From Candidatus Avelusimicrobium intestinale (GTDB lineage Bacteria; Elusimicrobiota; Elusimicrobia; Elusimicrobiales; Elusimicrobiaceae): a stretch of 64,000 nucleotides of DNA. Every line of letters begins with the position of its first letter. The stretch's first letter is position 1. Under the pieces are notes generated by a model, which saw nothing but the letters and a program-made list of their open reading frames with translations, was not told where the DNA came from and did not search any database. The stretch is from assembly GCA_902765225.1 (NCBI GenBank), contig CACWYV010000002.1:66697-130696 (forward strand). Direction: 5' to 3'. A program made the translations under genes and the position numbers. This document shows, piece after piece, positions 34,704-44,020 of this stretch.

Positions 34704-35339
34704 TTAATCCTCGTACGTATCGAGCGCTTCCATCCGCCCGTCCACATACAGGAATCCTTTATCCAGCGTGTATTTAGCCCCTGCCAAAGGCTCCGATGCA
34801 CCAAATGCAGTGGCAAAGTACGCATCACAGTTAGGATCGTTATTAATACAATCAGCATCCGCCGGTTGCAAATTCGCCGGATCATTCACCTCATCCAATT
34901 CAGGAGCCTTGTATGTACAAAACTTATACGGAAGACCCACGAAATCTTTATAGGACAAATACCCACATGCAAACAACTGACTGGCTTGGTTCGCGGCCAC
35001 CAATTGGTTATTTCGAGCAGTAGCCGTATCCAGATTGCGCAACGGCACGCCGGAAGCCCCCGGCGTCATGCATGCTTCCGGATTATTCGCTTGGGCAACG
35101 GCATAAATTGGATTATTACCATTCAAATCCGTAGGGGTAAAACAAGTCCTCAGGCGAAAACCACGGCTATCGCGGCGGTAATTTTTAACCGCTTCCGCTA
35201 ACTTTTTGACAGCCACACGCGCTTGTCCGTTGCGCACATCAAAACGGACCGCCCGGTATGCAGGTACCGCAAACGAAAGAACCAAGGCCACCAACAAAAC
35301 AACCGCCAACATCTCCATTAATGTAAAACCTTTTTTCAT
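34704..35339 (-). CDS. Pseudopilin (FimT/GspH-like)
   Basis: This 211-residue protein begins MKKGFTLMEMLAVVLLVALVL, a class III signal with Glu5. I start at 35339, where GGAGGGGGAG lies upstream, rather than at the longer frame. The head is Cys-rich (6 or more) and contains LDKGFLYVDGRMEALD at the end. It is one of six consecutive prepilin-type genes in the pilus operon. Confidence 0.8.
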   Translation of the reverse strand: MKKGFTLMEMLAVVLLVALVLSFAVPAYRAVRFDVRNGQARVAVKKLAEAVKNYRRDSRGFRLRTCFTPTDLNGNNPIYAVAQANNPEACMTPGASGVPLRNLDTATARNNQLVAANQASQLFACGYLSYKDFVGLPYKFCTYKAPELDEVNDPANLQPADADCINNDPNCDAYFATAFGASEPLAGAKYTLDKGFLYVDGRMEALDTYED

Positions 35340-35343
35340 ACGC

Positions 35344-35871
35344 TTACGCTCCCCCTCCAAAAGTCTCACGCTCACCGGTCGCGTTTACACAGAAACTGTA
35401 ATTAGTCTTATAACGGTCCAACACCCGGGGATTATTATTTCGGCCTGTCATACACGCCAACGGGACAAATCCAACCGGCGGGGTACTGCAAATGTCCGGT
35501 TCCGTCCGTCCGTTGCAAACAAAAAACTGTACCCATTCATCCGACCAGCCGCCATTTTCCAAAAAACCGCACAAAATCATCATCTGCGGCACATTTTCAG
35601 CCCCCTCCTCCGTTGCCGGACTGCACACAACGGCCGCCCCGGCCGCCACTGTTACGTTGGCCATTTCTCCCGACATAACATTCGCAACCGGGTACTCCAA
35701 CCGGAAGCGCTGAACAGCCCCCGCCAACGCGCGGGTACGGGTGCGGGCCGATTCCATACGGGCCTCCGCAGCCGAATTACGGTACGAAATGGTGGCAAAA
35801 ACGGCTAACAATCCCACAATTGTGGCCGCAATGAGTAATTCAAGTAAGGTAAATCCTCTTTTATTTTTCAT
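35344..35871 (-). CDS. Pseudopilin
   Basis: This 175-residue protein has KRGFTLLELLIAATIVGLLA with Glu5, a standard class III prepilin signal, and a head with six Cys and a C-terminal Gly-rich end (TFGGGA). TAGAGG lies before the ATG. It is 4 bases from the next pseudopilin gene. It could be a subunit or a tip protein; the family member cannot be told by eye. Confidence 0.8.
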   Translation of the reverse strand: MKNKRGFTLLELLIAATIVGLLAVFATISYRNSAAEARMESARTRTRALAGAVQRFRLEYPVANVMSGEMANVTVAAGAAVVCSPATEEGAENVPQMMILCGFLENGGWSDEWVQFFVCNGRTEPDICSTPPVGFVPLACMTGRNNNPRVLDRYKTNYSFCVNATGERETFGGGA

Positions 35872-35925
35872 AAAATCCTCTACCTATAGTATGGCAGAAT
35901 CTGACGAAATTTGCAAGGGGTCCTT

Positions 35926-36525
35926 CTAATCTTCATCAGCTATTCGGCCAATGAGACCGTTTTCAAATATTTGTGCCCCTCGGTACGTATTCTGAGCAAC
36001 ACGGGTAGCTCCGGCATCATTGTCCAACATACACGCTACAATTCCTTGATTACAACACCCTTGGGTAACATTCTGCGGGCATATGAAAAATTCATACCCC
36101 TTGTATGTATTTCCGTTATCAAACGGTAAAGGCTGTAAATATCCGCGGGAAAATAACGCCCTAAGACGCTCCTCGTGAGTCATTGCGTTTAATTCTCTAT
36201 TTAACGAATTGGCCCACGGATCGTTTCCTTCTTCTCCCAAATCCGTTTGCATAGCCACCGTCAACTGTACGGGTGTACCTCCCGCCGGAAATACCTTCAA
36301 TTGACTCTGGCCTCCGGCCGATACCTCTACAGTAGGTTGGGCAGCCAAATCAGCCCGCAAAGCCTGCACCGCGGAAGCCACCTCAACCAACACTCCTTGC
36401 GCCGCCAGGTACATACTCCGGTCTTGTGCACGGCGGTATGCAGGCGCTGCAAACATCAATACAGACACGGCAATTACAACAACAATTAACACTTCCAGTA
36501 AGGTGAAACCTGTTTTGTTTTGCAT
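35926..36525 (-). CDS. Pseudopilin (GspG/PilE-like)
   Basis: This 199-residue protein starts at 36525 (GAGGAACT before ATG). It begins MQNKTGFTLLEVLIVVVIAVSVL, a class III signal with Glu5. The head contains FPAGGTPVQLT and Cys pairs (CPQ and CC) near the C-terminus. It is the first pilin-type gene after PilC in the operon, a common place for a major pilin or GspG-like pseudopilin. Confidence 0.8.
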   Translation of the reverse strand: MQNKTGFTLLEVLIVVVIAVSVLMFAAPAYRRAQDRSMYLAAQGVLVEVASAVQALRADLAAQPTVEVSAGGQSQLKVFPAGGTPVQLTVAMQTDLGEEGNDPWANSLNRELNAMTHEERLRALFSRGYLQPLPFDNGNTYKGYEFFICPQNVTQGCCNQGIVACMLDNDAGATRVAQNTYRGAQIFENGLIGRIADED

Positions 36526-36535
36526 AGTTCCTCGC

Positions 36536-37762
36536 TCAACTGCCGCCACCGATTTGGGACAGTTTGAAAATCGGTAAGAAAATAGACGCCACAATGATAC
36601 CAATTAAAGAACCGACGCCTACAATCAAAATAGGGTCAATGACCGCCGAAAAGCGGGCGATAAACTGGTCCACGTTGTCGGCATAAAATTTAGACAGGGT
36701 GGCAATAATACCCGGCAACTTACCGGACTCTTCCCCCATCAGCATCATTTCTGTCATTAATCCGGGGAAAACACCCGTCGCCCGGAAAGAATCCGAAATG
36801 GATTTTCCCGCAGCCACTTCCGCGCGGACCAATTTGAGTGCGTTGCGAATGATTACGTTGCTGTCAAACGAATCTTCCAACACCAAAATAGCATTCAAAA
36901 TGGTTACCCCGCTGCGTAGCAACGTAGAGAGCGTGGAAAGCATGCGATCGTAGTAAATATTTTTAATGAAATTACCAAAAATCGGCATAGCCAACAGGAA
37001 TGAATGCCACCGTTTTTGTCCGTCCGTTGTCTTGATGTAAAAACGAAACGTAACAAAAGCAAAAATAGCTGCAATAATCAGCAAGATTCCGTTATTGACC
37101 AAAAATCCGGAAACATTTAATACCATAACGGTAATAATCGGCAGGTCAATGTTAAAATCTTTAAAGATCTGGGCAAACGTCGGCACGATGCCGATAACGA
37201 AGTAAACTAACACACCCACAGACGCCAAACCCAAAATACACGGATAGGTAACGGCCGTGATAATCTTACTCTTCATGCCTTCCTGCATTTTGGTGTACAA
37301 CGCCACCTGCATGAGCGTATCGGCCAGCTGCCCTCCCAATTCCCCGGCTTCTACCAGAGACAACCAAATGTGGCTGAACGTCCGGGGATGGTGCCCCAAG
37401 GCCTCGTGAAGGGATTGACCGCCGGCAATATCTTTGGCCACTTGCGTCAGCACGTACCCGAGTGTTGCGTTGGAGGCATATTCCCCAAGCAGCGATACCG
37501 CACGTACCAACGGCACACCGCCGGCAATCAGCGTGGATAGCTGTTCAGCAAAAAAGGCCAACACGTGGCCCGGCACTTTTCCGCCGCGCTTACGGGTGCT
37601 GTTTCCCCGGCCGAACCACCCGCCGGCCCCTTCTTTTACTTCCAACACCAGGTAACCCTTATTCTGTAGGGCCAAAATAACTTTTTCTCTGTTATCCGAC
37701 GAAATGGTTCCCCGTATGGTCTCCCCGTCGGCATCTTTGACCGTATAACTGTATTTTTGCAT
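36536..37762 (-). CDS. pilC: Type IV pilus inner-membrane platform PilC (GspF family)
   Basis: This 408-residue protein has two T2SSF/PilC domains, each with an LSTLIAGGVPL-type helix and EAGE/GEESG motifs, and three or four membrane helices. It forms the inner-membrane platform that couples the PilB motor to the growing pilus. It lies directly downstream of pilB. The start is preceded by AAAGGAAAT. Confidence 0.93.
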   Translation of the reverse strand: MQKYSYTVKDADGETIRGTISSDNREKVILALQNKGYLVLEVKEGAGGWFGRGNSTRKRGGKVPGHVLAFFAEQLSTLIAGGVPLVRAVSLLGEYASNATLGYVLTQVAKDIAGGQSLHEALGHHPRTFSHIWLSLVEAGELGGQLADTLMQVALYTKMQEGMKSKIITAVTYPCILGLASVGVLVYFVIGIVPTFAQIFKDFNIDLPIITVMVLNVSGFLVNNGILLIIAAIFAFVTFRFYIKTTDGQKRWHSFLLAMPIFGNFIKNIYYDRMLSTLSTLLRSGVTILNAILVLEDSFDSNVIIRNALKLVRAEVAAGKSISDSFRATGVFPGLMTEMMLMGEESGKLPGIIATLSKFYADNVDQFIARFSAVIDPILIVGVGSLIGIIVASIFLPIFKLSQIGGGS

Positions 37763-37819
37763 AGATTTCCTTTCCGTCCGTTGGGATTAGGACGCGCAAC
37801 CAACCGCGCCCGTAGCAAA

Positions 37820-39556
37820 CTATTCGTCCGACGTGGTAATAGACAATATCTCATCCACCGTCGTCTGACCACGAATAACCTTGCGCCAACCGTTGGCACG
37901 TAAATTAAGTGCCCCGGATTGCACAGCCGCTTTCTTTAATTCCACCAAATCTTGCGTTTTGTAAATAATATTACGCATTTCTTCCGTCATACGGAAAACT
38001 TCGTAAATAGCACGGCGGCCCATAAACCCCGTACCGAAACACCGCGGGCACCCCACGGATTTGAAAAAAGTCCACGAATTTTGATCCCGCGGGTTTAAAT
38101 GCCCTTCCTGGATAATCCGCGCCAAAGTGGCGTGATCCGGAATATGAGGCACTTTGCAGTAAGGACACAAAATACGTACCAAGCGCTGCGCCGCCACCAA
38201 CGCTAATGAACTAGCCAACAAGAACGGTTCCATTCCCATATCAATCAGACGCGGGATGGCCCCCAACGCTTCGTTTGTGTGCAAGGTGGATAACACCAAG
38301 TGACCGGTAAGGGCCGCCTTTAAGCACGCCTCGGCCGTTTCGTTATCGCGCACCTCCCCCACCAGAATCACATCCGGGTCCTGACGCAAGAAAGAACGCA
38401 ACCCCGCCGCAAAAGTAAGCCCAATAGCCGGCTTCACCTGTACCTGGCTGATACCGGCCAGTTTATATTCCACCGGGTCTTCCAACGTCATAAAGTTTAA
38501 TTCCGGCGTGCGAATGGTGGTCAGCACGGCATTTAAGGTAGTAGATTTACCGGAACCCGTCGGTCCCGTCAAGAAAATGAGTCCGTGCGGTAAATTGGCC
38601 GCATCCAAGAAGGCTTTCTTCTGCTCCGGTTCAAACCCCAGTTTATCAACGTTCATCTCGCCGGTACCCTTATCCAAAATACGAAGCACCAGCTTTTCGC
38701 CGTACACCGCCGGACATACAGACACACGGACCTCAATGGAGCGGTTCTGGTACCGGATAGTAAATGAACCGTCCTGCGGCAAGCGTTTCTCGGCAATATC
38801 CAATTTAGACAAAATTTTAATACGGGAAATAATAGCATTGACAGACTCTTTGGCCGGAGGCGTACGTTCATACAAAGAACCGTCTATGCGGAAACGAAGC
38901 GAAACCCGCTCGTCAAATAATTCCAAGTGAATATCAGATGTACGTTCCGAAATGGCCTGGCGCAAAATGGCGTTTACTTGCTTGACATATTGGGAAGTGG
39001 AGGGTACCACTTTATCCAAATCCAAGATTCCCACATCTACGTCCGTTTCGTTACTCTCGGAAGCCATGTTGTCTTCTTGCGGTTTGGCTGCCTCGTTCAT
39101 GACTTCTTCCAACAAGTTCTTGTTGGAATAGAACATATCCATGGCCCGCAACAACTGGCTTTTGCTGGTAATAAACGGCTGTACTTGCTTACCCGACATC
39201 ACTTTAATATTTTCCAATAAATAAAGGTTCGTCGGATCCAAAACGGCCACTGCCAAGACGTCATCTTCTATAAATAGCGGTAAAACTAAATTTTCGCGTG
39301 CAAATTTGTCGGGAATAATCTTTTGAAGATTTTGTTCACGTTCAGGTAATAAAATCCCGTTTTCTTTAGAAGCGTAGGGAACAGAAAAATGTTTAGATAG
39401 CGCAATCGTTACTTGTTCTTCCGAAGCAAAACCCAGTCTAACAACGGCGTCCGCAAACGAAAGATCATTTTGTTTTGAATACAACTGCACCCGTTTGACC
39501 TGTTCGTCGGTCAACGTGCCCTGATCTACCAAAATTTCATGTAACAATTTGGCCAT
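37820..39556 (-). CDS. pilB: Type IV pilus assembly ATPase PilB (GspE family)
   Basis: This 578-residue motor has an N-terminal GspE N domain, then Walker A GPTGSGKST (331-339), an Asp box, Walker B (DPDVILVGEVRD) and a tetracysteine zinc site (CPYCKVPH followed by CPRCFGTG). The zinc site is characteristic of PilB/GspE extension motors and absent from PilT. It powers pilus polymerisation from the cytoplasm. The SD is GAGGG 7 bases before the ATG. No pilT gene is in the window. Confidence 0.95.
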   Translation of the reverse strand: MAKLLHEILVDQGTLTDEQVKRVQLYSKQNDLSFADAVVRLGFASEEQVTIALSKHFSVPYASKENGILLPEREQNLQKIIPDKFARENLVLPLFIEDDVLAVAVLDPTNLYLLENIKVMSGKQVQPFITSKSQLLRAMDMFYSNKNLLEEVMNEAAKPQEDNMASESNETDVDVGILDLDKVVPSTSQYVKQVNAILRQAISERTSDIHLELFDERVSLRFRIDGSLYERTPPAKESVNAIISRIKILSKLDIAEKRLPQDGSFTIRYQNRSIEVRVSVCPAVYGEKLVLRILDKGTGEMNVDKLGFEPEQKKAFLDAANLPHGLIFLTGPTGSGKSTTLNAVLTTIRTPELNFMTLEDPVEYKLAGISQVQVKPAIGLTFAAGLRSFLRQDPDVILVGEVRDNETAEACLKAALTGHLVLSTLHTNEALGAIPRLIDMGMEPFLLASSLALVAAQRLVRILCPYCKVPHIPDHATLARIIQEGHLNPRDQNSWTFFKSVGCPRCFGTGFMGRRAIYEVFRMTEEMRNIIYKTQDLVELKKAAVQSGALNLRANGWRKVIRGQTTVDEILSITTSDE

Positions 39557-39582
39557 TTCCTAACCCTCTGTAAACGACTACC

Positions 39583-39616
39583 AAGCGTCTGCTCTTGCTG
39601 CCAAGAGCAGACGCTT
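39583..39616. repeat. Intercistronic hairpin between pilQ and pilB
   Basis: AAGCGTCTGCTCTTG (39583-39597) and CAAGAGCAGACGCTT (39602-39616) are perfectly complementary around a CTGC loop. No T-run follows on either strand, so it is a candidate processing or stability hairpin within the pilus operon rather than a terminator. Confidence 0.7.
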
Positions 39617-39629
39617 TCAAAAACACCGT

Positions 39630-41192
39630 TTATTCCGCCAAGATAGTCGGCGTAATAAAGATAACTAAATCCGTCGTACTCTTGGACGTACTCTTGCTGG
39701 TAAACAACCATCCCAGCACCGGGATATCACCCAAGAGCGGTACTTTGCGGATCTGTTCCGTTTCGCGGGAAGTTAACAATCCGCCGATAACTACCGTCTG
39801 TCCGTTTTTCACACGAACGAGTGTGGAAGCGGCACGGGTGGTAGTATCTTTCGTATTGTCAAACCCGGAACTGACCAAGTCCGAATAAGAAGGCTGCACG
39901 TACAACGTTACGTACCCTTCCCGGTTGACTTGCGGGGTAACTTGCAACGTCAAACCAACGCGTTTACGTTCGGCAGACGAGGAGGACAAAGAACCGCTGG
40001 AATACCCCGTCGTAGTGGTGAAACCCACTGTTGCATCCGTAGAAGTCGTGATAGTAGCCGTTTTGTTGTTCAAGGTAACCACTTTCGGTTTACCCAAGAA
40101 CTTGGCTTCCCCGCGCGTCAACATGCTCTTGAGCACAATGTTAAACGCCGAGAAATCCAACAGCCCGGCCGAATCTTCCCCTTGTTGGCTGTTGCCGGAA
40201 CTACCGGAACCGCCACCGGAACCACCGGAACCGTTCCCATTATCCACTTCGTCCTTGCTGGGGAAAATGAAATTCCACCCTTTAATACCTTCCCCTTTGA
40301 TATATTCCAAGGTAACTTTACGTTTCGGGGCTGTAGCCGACAACATGGTTCCGTCGCCACCACCATACTCAAAACCTAAGCTCAAACCGCTGGTCTTGCT
40401 GACTTCCACGATTTGGGCTTCAATCAAGATTTGCGGAGGCCGGATATCCAATTCAGCCAAAATATTTTCCACTTGCGGGAATACTTCGGCCACGTCCGTA
40501 ATGATCAGTTTGTTGGTGCGGGCATCTACAGCAATGTGTCCCACCGGGGAAAGCATACTCTGAATAATGCCCGTGATTTCGGCACCGCCGGCAGTTCCGC
40601 CGTTGTTGGCACCGGGCACACCCGTGCCGGCAGGCGCACCGCCACCGCTGGCACCGTTGCTGGCGGAAACGTCTTGCGGCATGATGTTGTTCATTTCACT
40701 GGAGGCAGAACCGATTCCTTGCAGCGAGATGTAACTGAGCGTATAAATCTTAGTGATCGTGTCGGGCGCATCATTAGAGCGTTTGGTGACCACATAACTG
40801 TCGCTCTTACCGATCCGCTGGTACGCTAAACCATGTACACGCAGTAACGTGTCCAAAGCCTCCCGCACCGTGACCCGGGTCAGCGAAGCCGTCACTTTTT
40901 TATTCGCGAACTCTTCGCTCATAATAAAGTTAATCTTGGCTTGCGTAGTAATACTGTTCAAGAACACCGATATCGGTACGTTGGACACCCGGATGGATAC
41001 TTTCCGCTCTAACGGGGAAGCTTCCTCCGCGTCCTTGTACAAGTCGGTCTCTCCGGACAGTTTTACCGTCGTATCTTCCGAAACGGTAATAGTGTTGTCG
41101 CTCGGTAAGGTTTGACGCTCTTGCGCCGTTACCGTACTCACCAAACCCAACACAGTCATACCTGTCAGCACAACTGCTAAACGATTTTTCAT
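39630..41192 (-). CDS. pilQ: Outer-membrane secretin (PilQ/GspD family)
   Basis: This 520-residue protein has a signal peptide (residues 1-23). An STN-like domain (KVSIRVSNVPISVFLNSI and RVTVREALDTLL) follows, then an N-domain with VDARTNKLIITD, a Gly/Ser-rich low-complexity loop (NGNGSGGSGGGSG), and the secretin pore (VPLLGDIPVLGWLF near the C-terminus). It forms the ring through which the pilus exits. It is somewhat short compared with Pseudomonas PilQ because it lacks AMIN domains. It is the fifth gene of the operon. Confidence 0.92.
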   Translation of the reverse strand: MKNRLAVVLTGMTVLGLVSTVTAQERQTLPSDNTITVSEDTTVKLSGETDLYKDAEEASPLERKVSIRVSNVPISVFLNSITTQAKINFIMSEEFANKKVTASLTRVTVREALDTLLRVHGLAYQRIGKSDSYVVTKRSNDAPDTITKIYTLSYISLQGIGSASSEMNNIMPQDVSASNGASGGGAPAGTGVPGANNGGTAGGAEITGIIQSMLSPVGHIAVDARTNKLIITDVAEVFPQVENILAELDIRPPQILIEAQIVEVSKTSGLSLGFEYGGGDGTMLSATAPKRKVTLEYIKGEGIKGWNFIFPSKDEVDNGNGSGGSGGGSGSSGNSQQGEDSAGLLDFSAFNIVLKSMLTRGEAKFLGKPKVVTLNNKTATITTSTDATVGFTTTTGYSSGSLSSSSAERKRVGLTLQVTPQVNREGYVTLYVQPSYSDLVSSGFDNTKDTTTRAASTLVRVKNGQTVVIGGLLTSRETEQIRKVPLLGDIPVLGWLFTSKSTSKSTTDLVIFITPTILAE

Positions 41193-41217
41193 AAGCCTCC
41201 TATGAATTTTTTTAAAA

Positions 41218-41751
41218 CTACAGCTCTACTTTCTTCCTAAATTGATGCCCTTTATACGTAAATATCACTTCCTCGGGCGTCACATCTACAATCGTTGCCC
41301 CGTGGATCGTGTTTCCAACCGTATAAATCTTATCCCCGATAAAGACTTCTTTACCGATAAGTCCGCCAATGTGAATTTTGTTGCGAACTTCCTTAGTCGG
41401 GTCTTTGAGTCTTTCCAGTTCCGCCAGATATGCCAGCCTTTTTCTTTCTTTCTCGGCTCTTTCGGCGGCTTCTTTGCGTTTACGTTCGTCCTCAATGGCT
41501 TTAAGACGTTTGCGTTCCTGTTCTTTTAACCACAACACATCATCCGGTGACAACATCGGATCCCGTTTGTTCTTAGGGTTGAAGGAAACGACTTCCCGCT
41601 TGGGTCCCGTCGGTCCGGCGGCGGCATCTCCTTCTTGAACGGCTTCTTCCTCTGCGGCAACTCCTCCGGCCGGTTTAGCAGCCTGTTGCGCCCGTAAGGG
41701 GAAAATCCCTACCGTTAGTAACGCCAAAAAAACGACAGCTACTTTCTTCAT
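41218..41751 (-). CDS. PilP/GspC-like alignment protein
   Basis: This 177-residue protein has a signal peptide (residues 1-21), an Ala/Glu/Gly-rich linker, an NKRDPM segment that recalls the RDPF motif of PilP, and a long charged coiled coil (about residues 75-115, with repeated KERKR). A C-terminal beta domain follows (IHIGGLIGKEVFIGDKIYTV). It would link the inner-membrane PilM-N-O complex to the secretin, whose gene is next. Sequence identity to PilP is weak, so the name is based on position and layout. Confidence 0.65.
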   Translation of the reverse strand: MKKVAVVFLALLTVGIFPLRAQQAAKPAGGVAAEEEAVQEGDAAAGPTGPKREVVSFNPKNKRDPMLSPDDVLWLKEQERKRLKAIEDERKRKEAAERAEKERKRLAYLAELERLKDPTKEVRNKIHIGGLIGKEVFIGDKIYTVGNTIHGATIVDVTPEEVIFTYKGHQFRKKVEL

Positions 41752-41752
41752 A

Positions 41753-42400
41753 TTATTTTTCCCCCTTTTTTATCTTTTCCATTAATTGGTCATAATCTTT
41801 AAACATTTGTTTACTGATAATGCGCTCATTCGGGAAAGCCGTATTGACACGAATGGAAATCTTGTTAAGACCGATATTCTCTATATCGGTATCTTTATCC
41901 AACGTAAATTCAGATACCTTGAGGTAGTCCGGTTGATTTTCTAATTCAGTCAACACTTTAATAAAATCTTTAAAATTAGCCGAAAACCCCACCGTACGGG
42001 ACGCTATTACACTGCCGGCTCCGGACGTTTCCGTCTGTTGTTCGGCTATATTGCGGACAATCCCCAACTTATCAAATTCCTCAATCAATTTTCCCCGCAA
42101 CCACTCCCCTTTTTCATCCGCAGAGGGAAATTGCGGTTCCAACGTGATTAACAATTCTTTGCTGCTCACATATTCTTTTTCACTGGAACGCTGCACCTGA
42201 AGAGACGAAATTTGAGTTTGGTAATTGTTAATCTGTTCTTCAAATTTTCCGGCAGCCATCTTCCACGCCACAAGAATAGCAACTAAAGCCACAAACTGTT
42301 TGAGAAACAACTTGGCGTTCCCTTCTTGCATGACCGTCTTGATATCCTGAAAGCCCTGTTGCAACGCCAGCACATATTTATTATTCTTCCATTTATTCAT
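41753..42400 (-). CDS. pilO: PilO-like inner membrane protein
   Basis: This 215-residue protein has one membrane helix (about residues 32-48), then a coiled coil and a ferredoxin-like beta domain. It is placed between the PilM-PilN fusion and PilP-like genes, as PilO always is. It would form a heterodimer with the PilN part. Adjacent genes are separated by only a few bases. Confidence 0.75.
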   Translation of the reverse strand: MNKWKNNKYVLALQQGFQDIKTVMQEGNAKLFLKQFVALVAILVAWKMAAGKFEEQINNYQTQISSLQVQRSSEKEYVSSKELLITLEPQFPSADEKGEWLRGKLIEEFDKLGIVRNIAEQQTETSGAGSVIASRTVGFSANFKDFIKVLTELENQPDYLKVSEFTLDKDTDIENIGLNKISIRVNTAFPNERIISKQMFKDYDQLMEKIKKGEK

Positions 42401-42403
42401 ACG

Positions 42404-43990
42404 TTAACGCCCTCCCGCTTTACTGCACGTTAAGTGGAAACTGGTGGGGGCTGTATCTTTCTGCTTTTCCCCCGTTGCCCCGGCAATCGTTCCGTAACTG
42501 ATGCGCGCCTTATCGCCGCAGATTTGTTTGATAGTGGGTTGTTGGGATAATGTTTTCTGGAACTTGTCTCCCAAACTGACGTCCACCGTTCCTCTCTTGC
42601 CCGACTTAATAAACCCGTCCAACACAATGGAACGTGCTTCCGAATTATTCCCCGGGAAAGCATCCGTATAGGACATTTTGGTAATCCACATTTCAGCCGG
42701 AAGCGCATTGAGTACATCTTCCAACCAAGGAAGAATCTTGTTGCGGTACGATACCAACCCCTGCAGATTATTATTTTGGGATTTTATTTTATTTAAATTA
42801 TTCTGAATTTCCGTACCCGATTTTCCTTTAAAATCCTCTACCTGCACCTTATGCGTAGCCTCGGCACGTTTGAATTCGGCGGCTTTGGCACGCACTTTCC
42901 AAAATCCATGCCCAATCACACCCAATATGATCAGGATGACCACCAACATCACTTTCCACGCCGTTAAACTGGCACTAAACTCATACGCACTCAAACGCGT
43001 ACCTTTTGTAAAGTCCACATCCGGTGTTTTTTGGTCATAAAACTTAATGCTGGCCCCAATGGCCGCCACTTCACCCACCGCACGCGTTTCAATGCCGTAC
43101 ACTTCTTTCAAATTCCACTTACGCACCGGTTTTTTAGAATCGGCTTCCAGCGGCGACACCCACTGATCCAAATCCACCCCGGTCAACACAGCTTCTTCAA
43201 AAGGATCTTTTTCCAATTGTTTCGCGATAAATTCCGTGCAGTTGGTAATTTCAAAACGGCGTCGCTCGGCCGGAATAGGCCCAGAGACTTCCACTTCACG
43301 CAAGAGCACGGGAGCGTTTTCGTTGAGGAACACAAAGTTGGCCATATCTTTGCCGAAGAAAGAATAAATGCGGCCTCCGTTCCCCACAGCTTCTTTATCG
43401 CTGTCGCTAAACGCACGGCTCAAAGACAAACTGGACGGCTCTACCGATACCAATTCCAATCCGCAAGATTTTAATCCTTTACGTAACCGTTCCACAATTT
43501 GCTGGGTGGTCATCGTAAAGACGACGCCCAAGCGTTTCTGTTTGGTAGTTGCGGTTTCAAATTCGTATACATGGTAAGCGTATTCGGCTTTTTCAAACGG
43601 GAAATGGATGTACTTACGTGCTTGGAGCGGAATAGATTCCTTCCACATCTTACGCTCAATGGAAGCAGGAATGACAAAATGGCGTAACAAACAGAAAGCC
43701 GGAGCTAAACTGACGACCACCCGGTTTGTTTTCCATTTTTTCTTGGTCATGACCTTACCAATAGATTCAGTCCAGTTGTCCAGCGCAAAAAAGGACTCAT
43801 TCAAATCCAATGGTTTCAGCAGCGCCCGGTCCACGCCGGATACGGGAACCCGCACCAACGATTCCAAAACAACACCCCGGTCTTTCTTGGAAGTTTGGGC
43901 CATGTAAATTTCATCTAACCCGATGTAAATTCCCAAACAATCCGGGTGCGCATTCATGTTCTTACCAATTAATGTCTCCAACACGTCCAT
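42404..43990 (-). CDS. PilM-PilN fusion (GspL-like layout)
   Basis: This 528-residue protein fuses two pilus parts. Residues 1-340 look like PilM, an actin-like ATPase (LGIYIGLDEIYMAQTS for the phosphate-1 loop, VVVSLAPAFCLLRHF, SVEPSSLSLSRAF). Residues 344-364 form a membrane helix, and the rest looks like PilN: a coiled coil and a WLEDVLNALPAEMWITKM segment. The layout equals GspL of type II secretion. It probably links the cytoplasmic PilB motor to the periplasmic complex. GGGGGGAGGA precedes the ATG. Confidence 0.8.
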   Translation of the reverse strand: MDVLETLIGKNMNAHPDCLGIYIGLDEIYMAQTSKKDRGVVLESLVRVPVSGVDRALLKPLDLNESFFALDNWTESIGKVMTKKKWKTNRVVVSLAPAFCLLRHFVIPASIERKMWKESIPLQARKYIHFPFEKAEYAYHVYEFETATTKQKRLGVVFTMTTQQIVERLRKGLKSCGLELVSVEPSSLSLSRAFSDSDKEAVGNGGRIYSFFGKDMANFVFLNENAPVLLREVEVSGPIPAERRRFEITNCTEFIAKQLEKDPFEEAVLTGVDLDQWVSPLEADSKKPVRKWNLKEVYGIETRAVGEVAAIGASIKFYDQKTPDVDFTKGTRLSAYEFSASLTAWKVMLVVILIILGVIGHGFWKVRAKAAEFKRAEATHKVQVEDFKGKSGTEIQNNLNKIKSQNNNLQGLVSYRNKILPWLEDVLNALPAEMWITKMSYTDAFPGNNSEARSIVLDGFIKSGKRGTVDVSLGDKFQKTLSQQPTIKQICGDKARISYGTIAGATGEKQKDTAPTSFHLTCSKAGGR

Positions 43991-44020
43991 AAATCCTCCC
44001 CCCCTTTTTTTGACCCGTTT

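Noticed and set aside
32894-36525. Operon read as a type II secretion system
   Set aside because: PilM-like and PilO-like proteins, a PilV-W-X-like set and PilB/PilC fit a type IV pilus better, though the fusion at 42404-43990 resembles GspL and a secretion role cannot be excluded.
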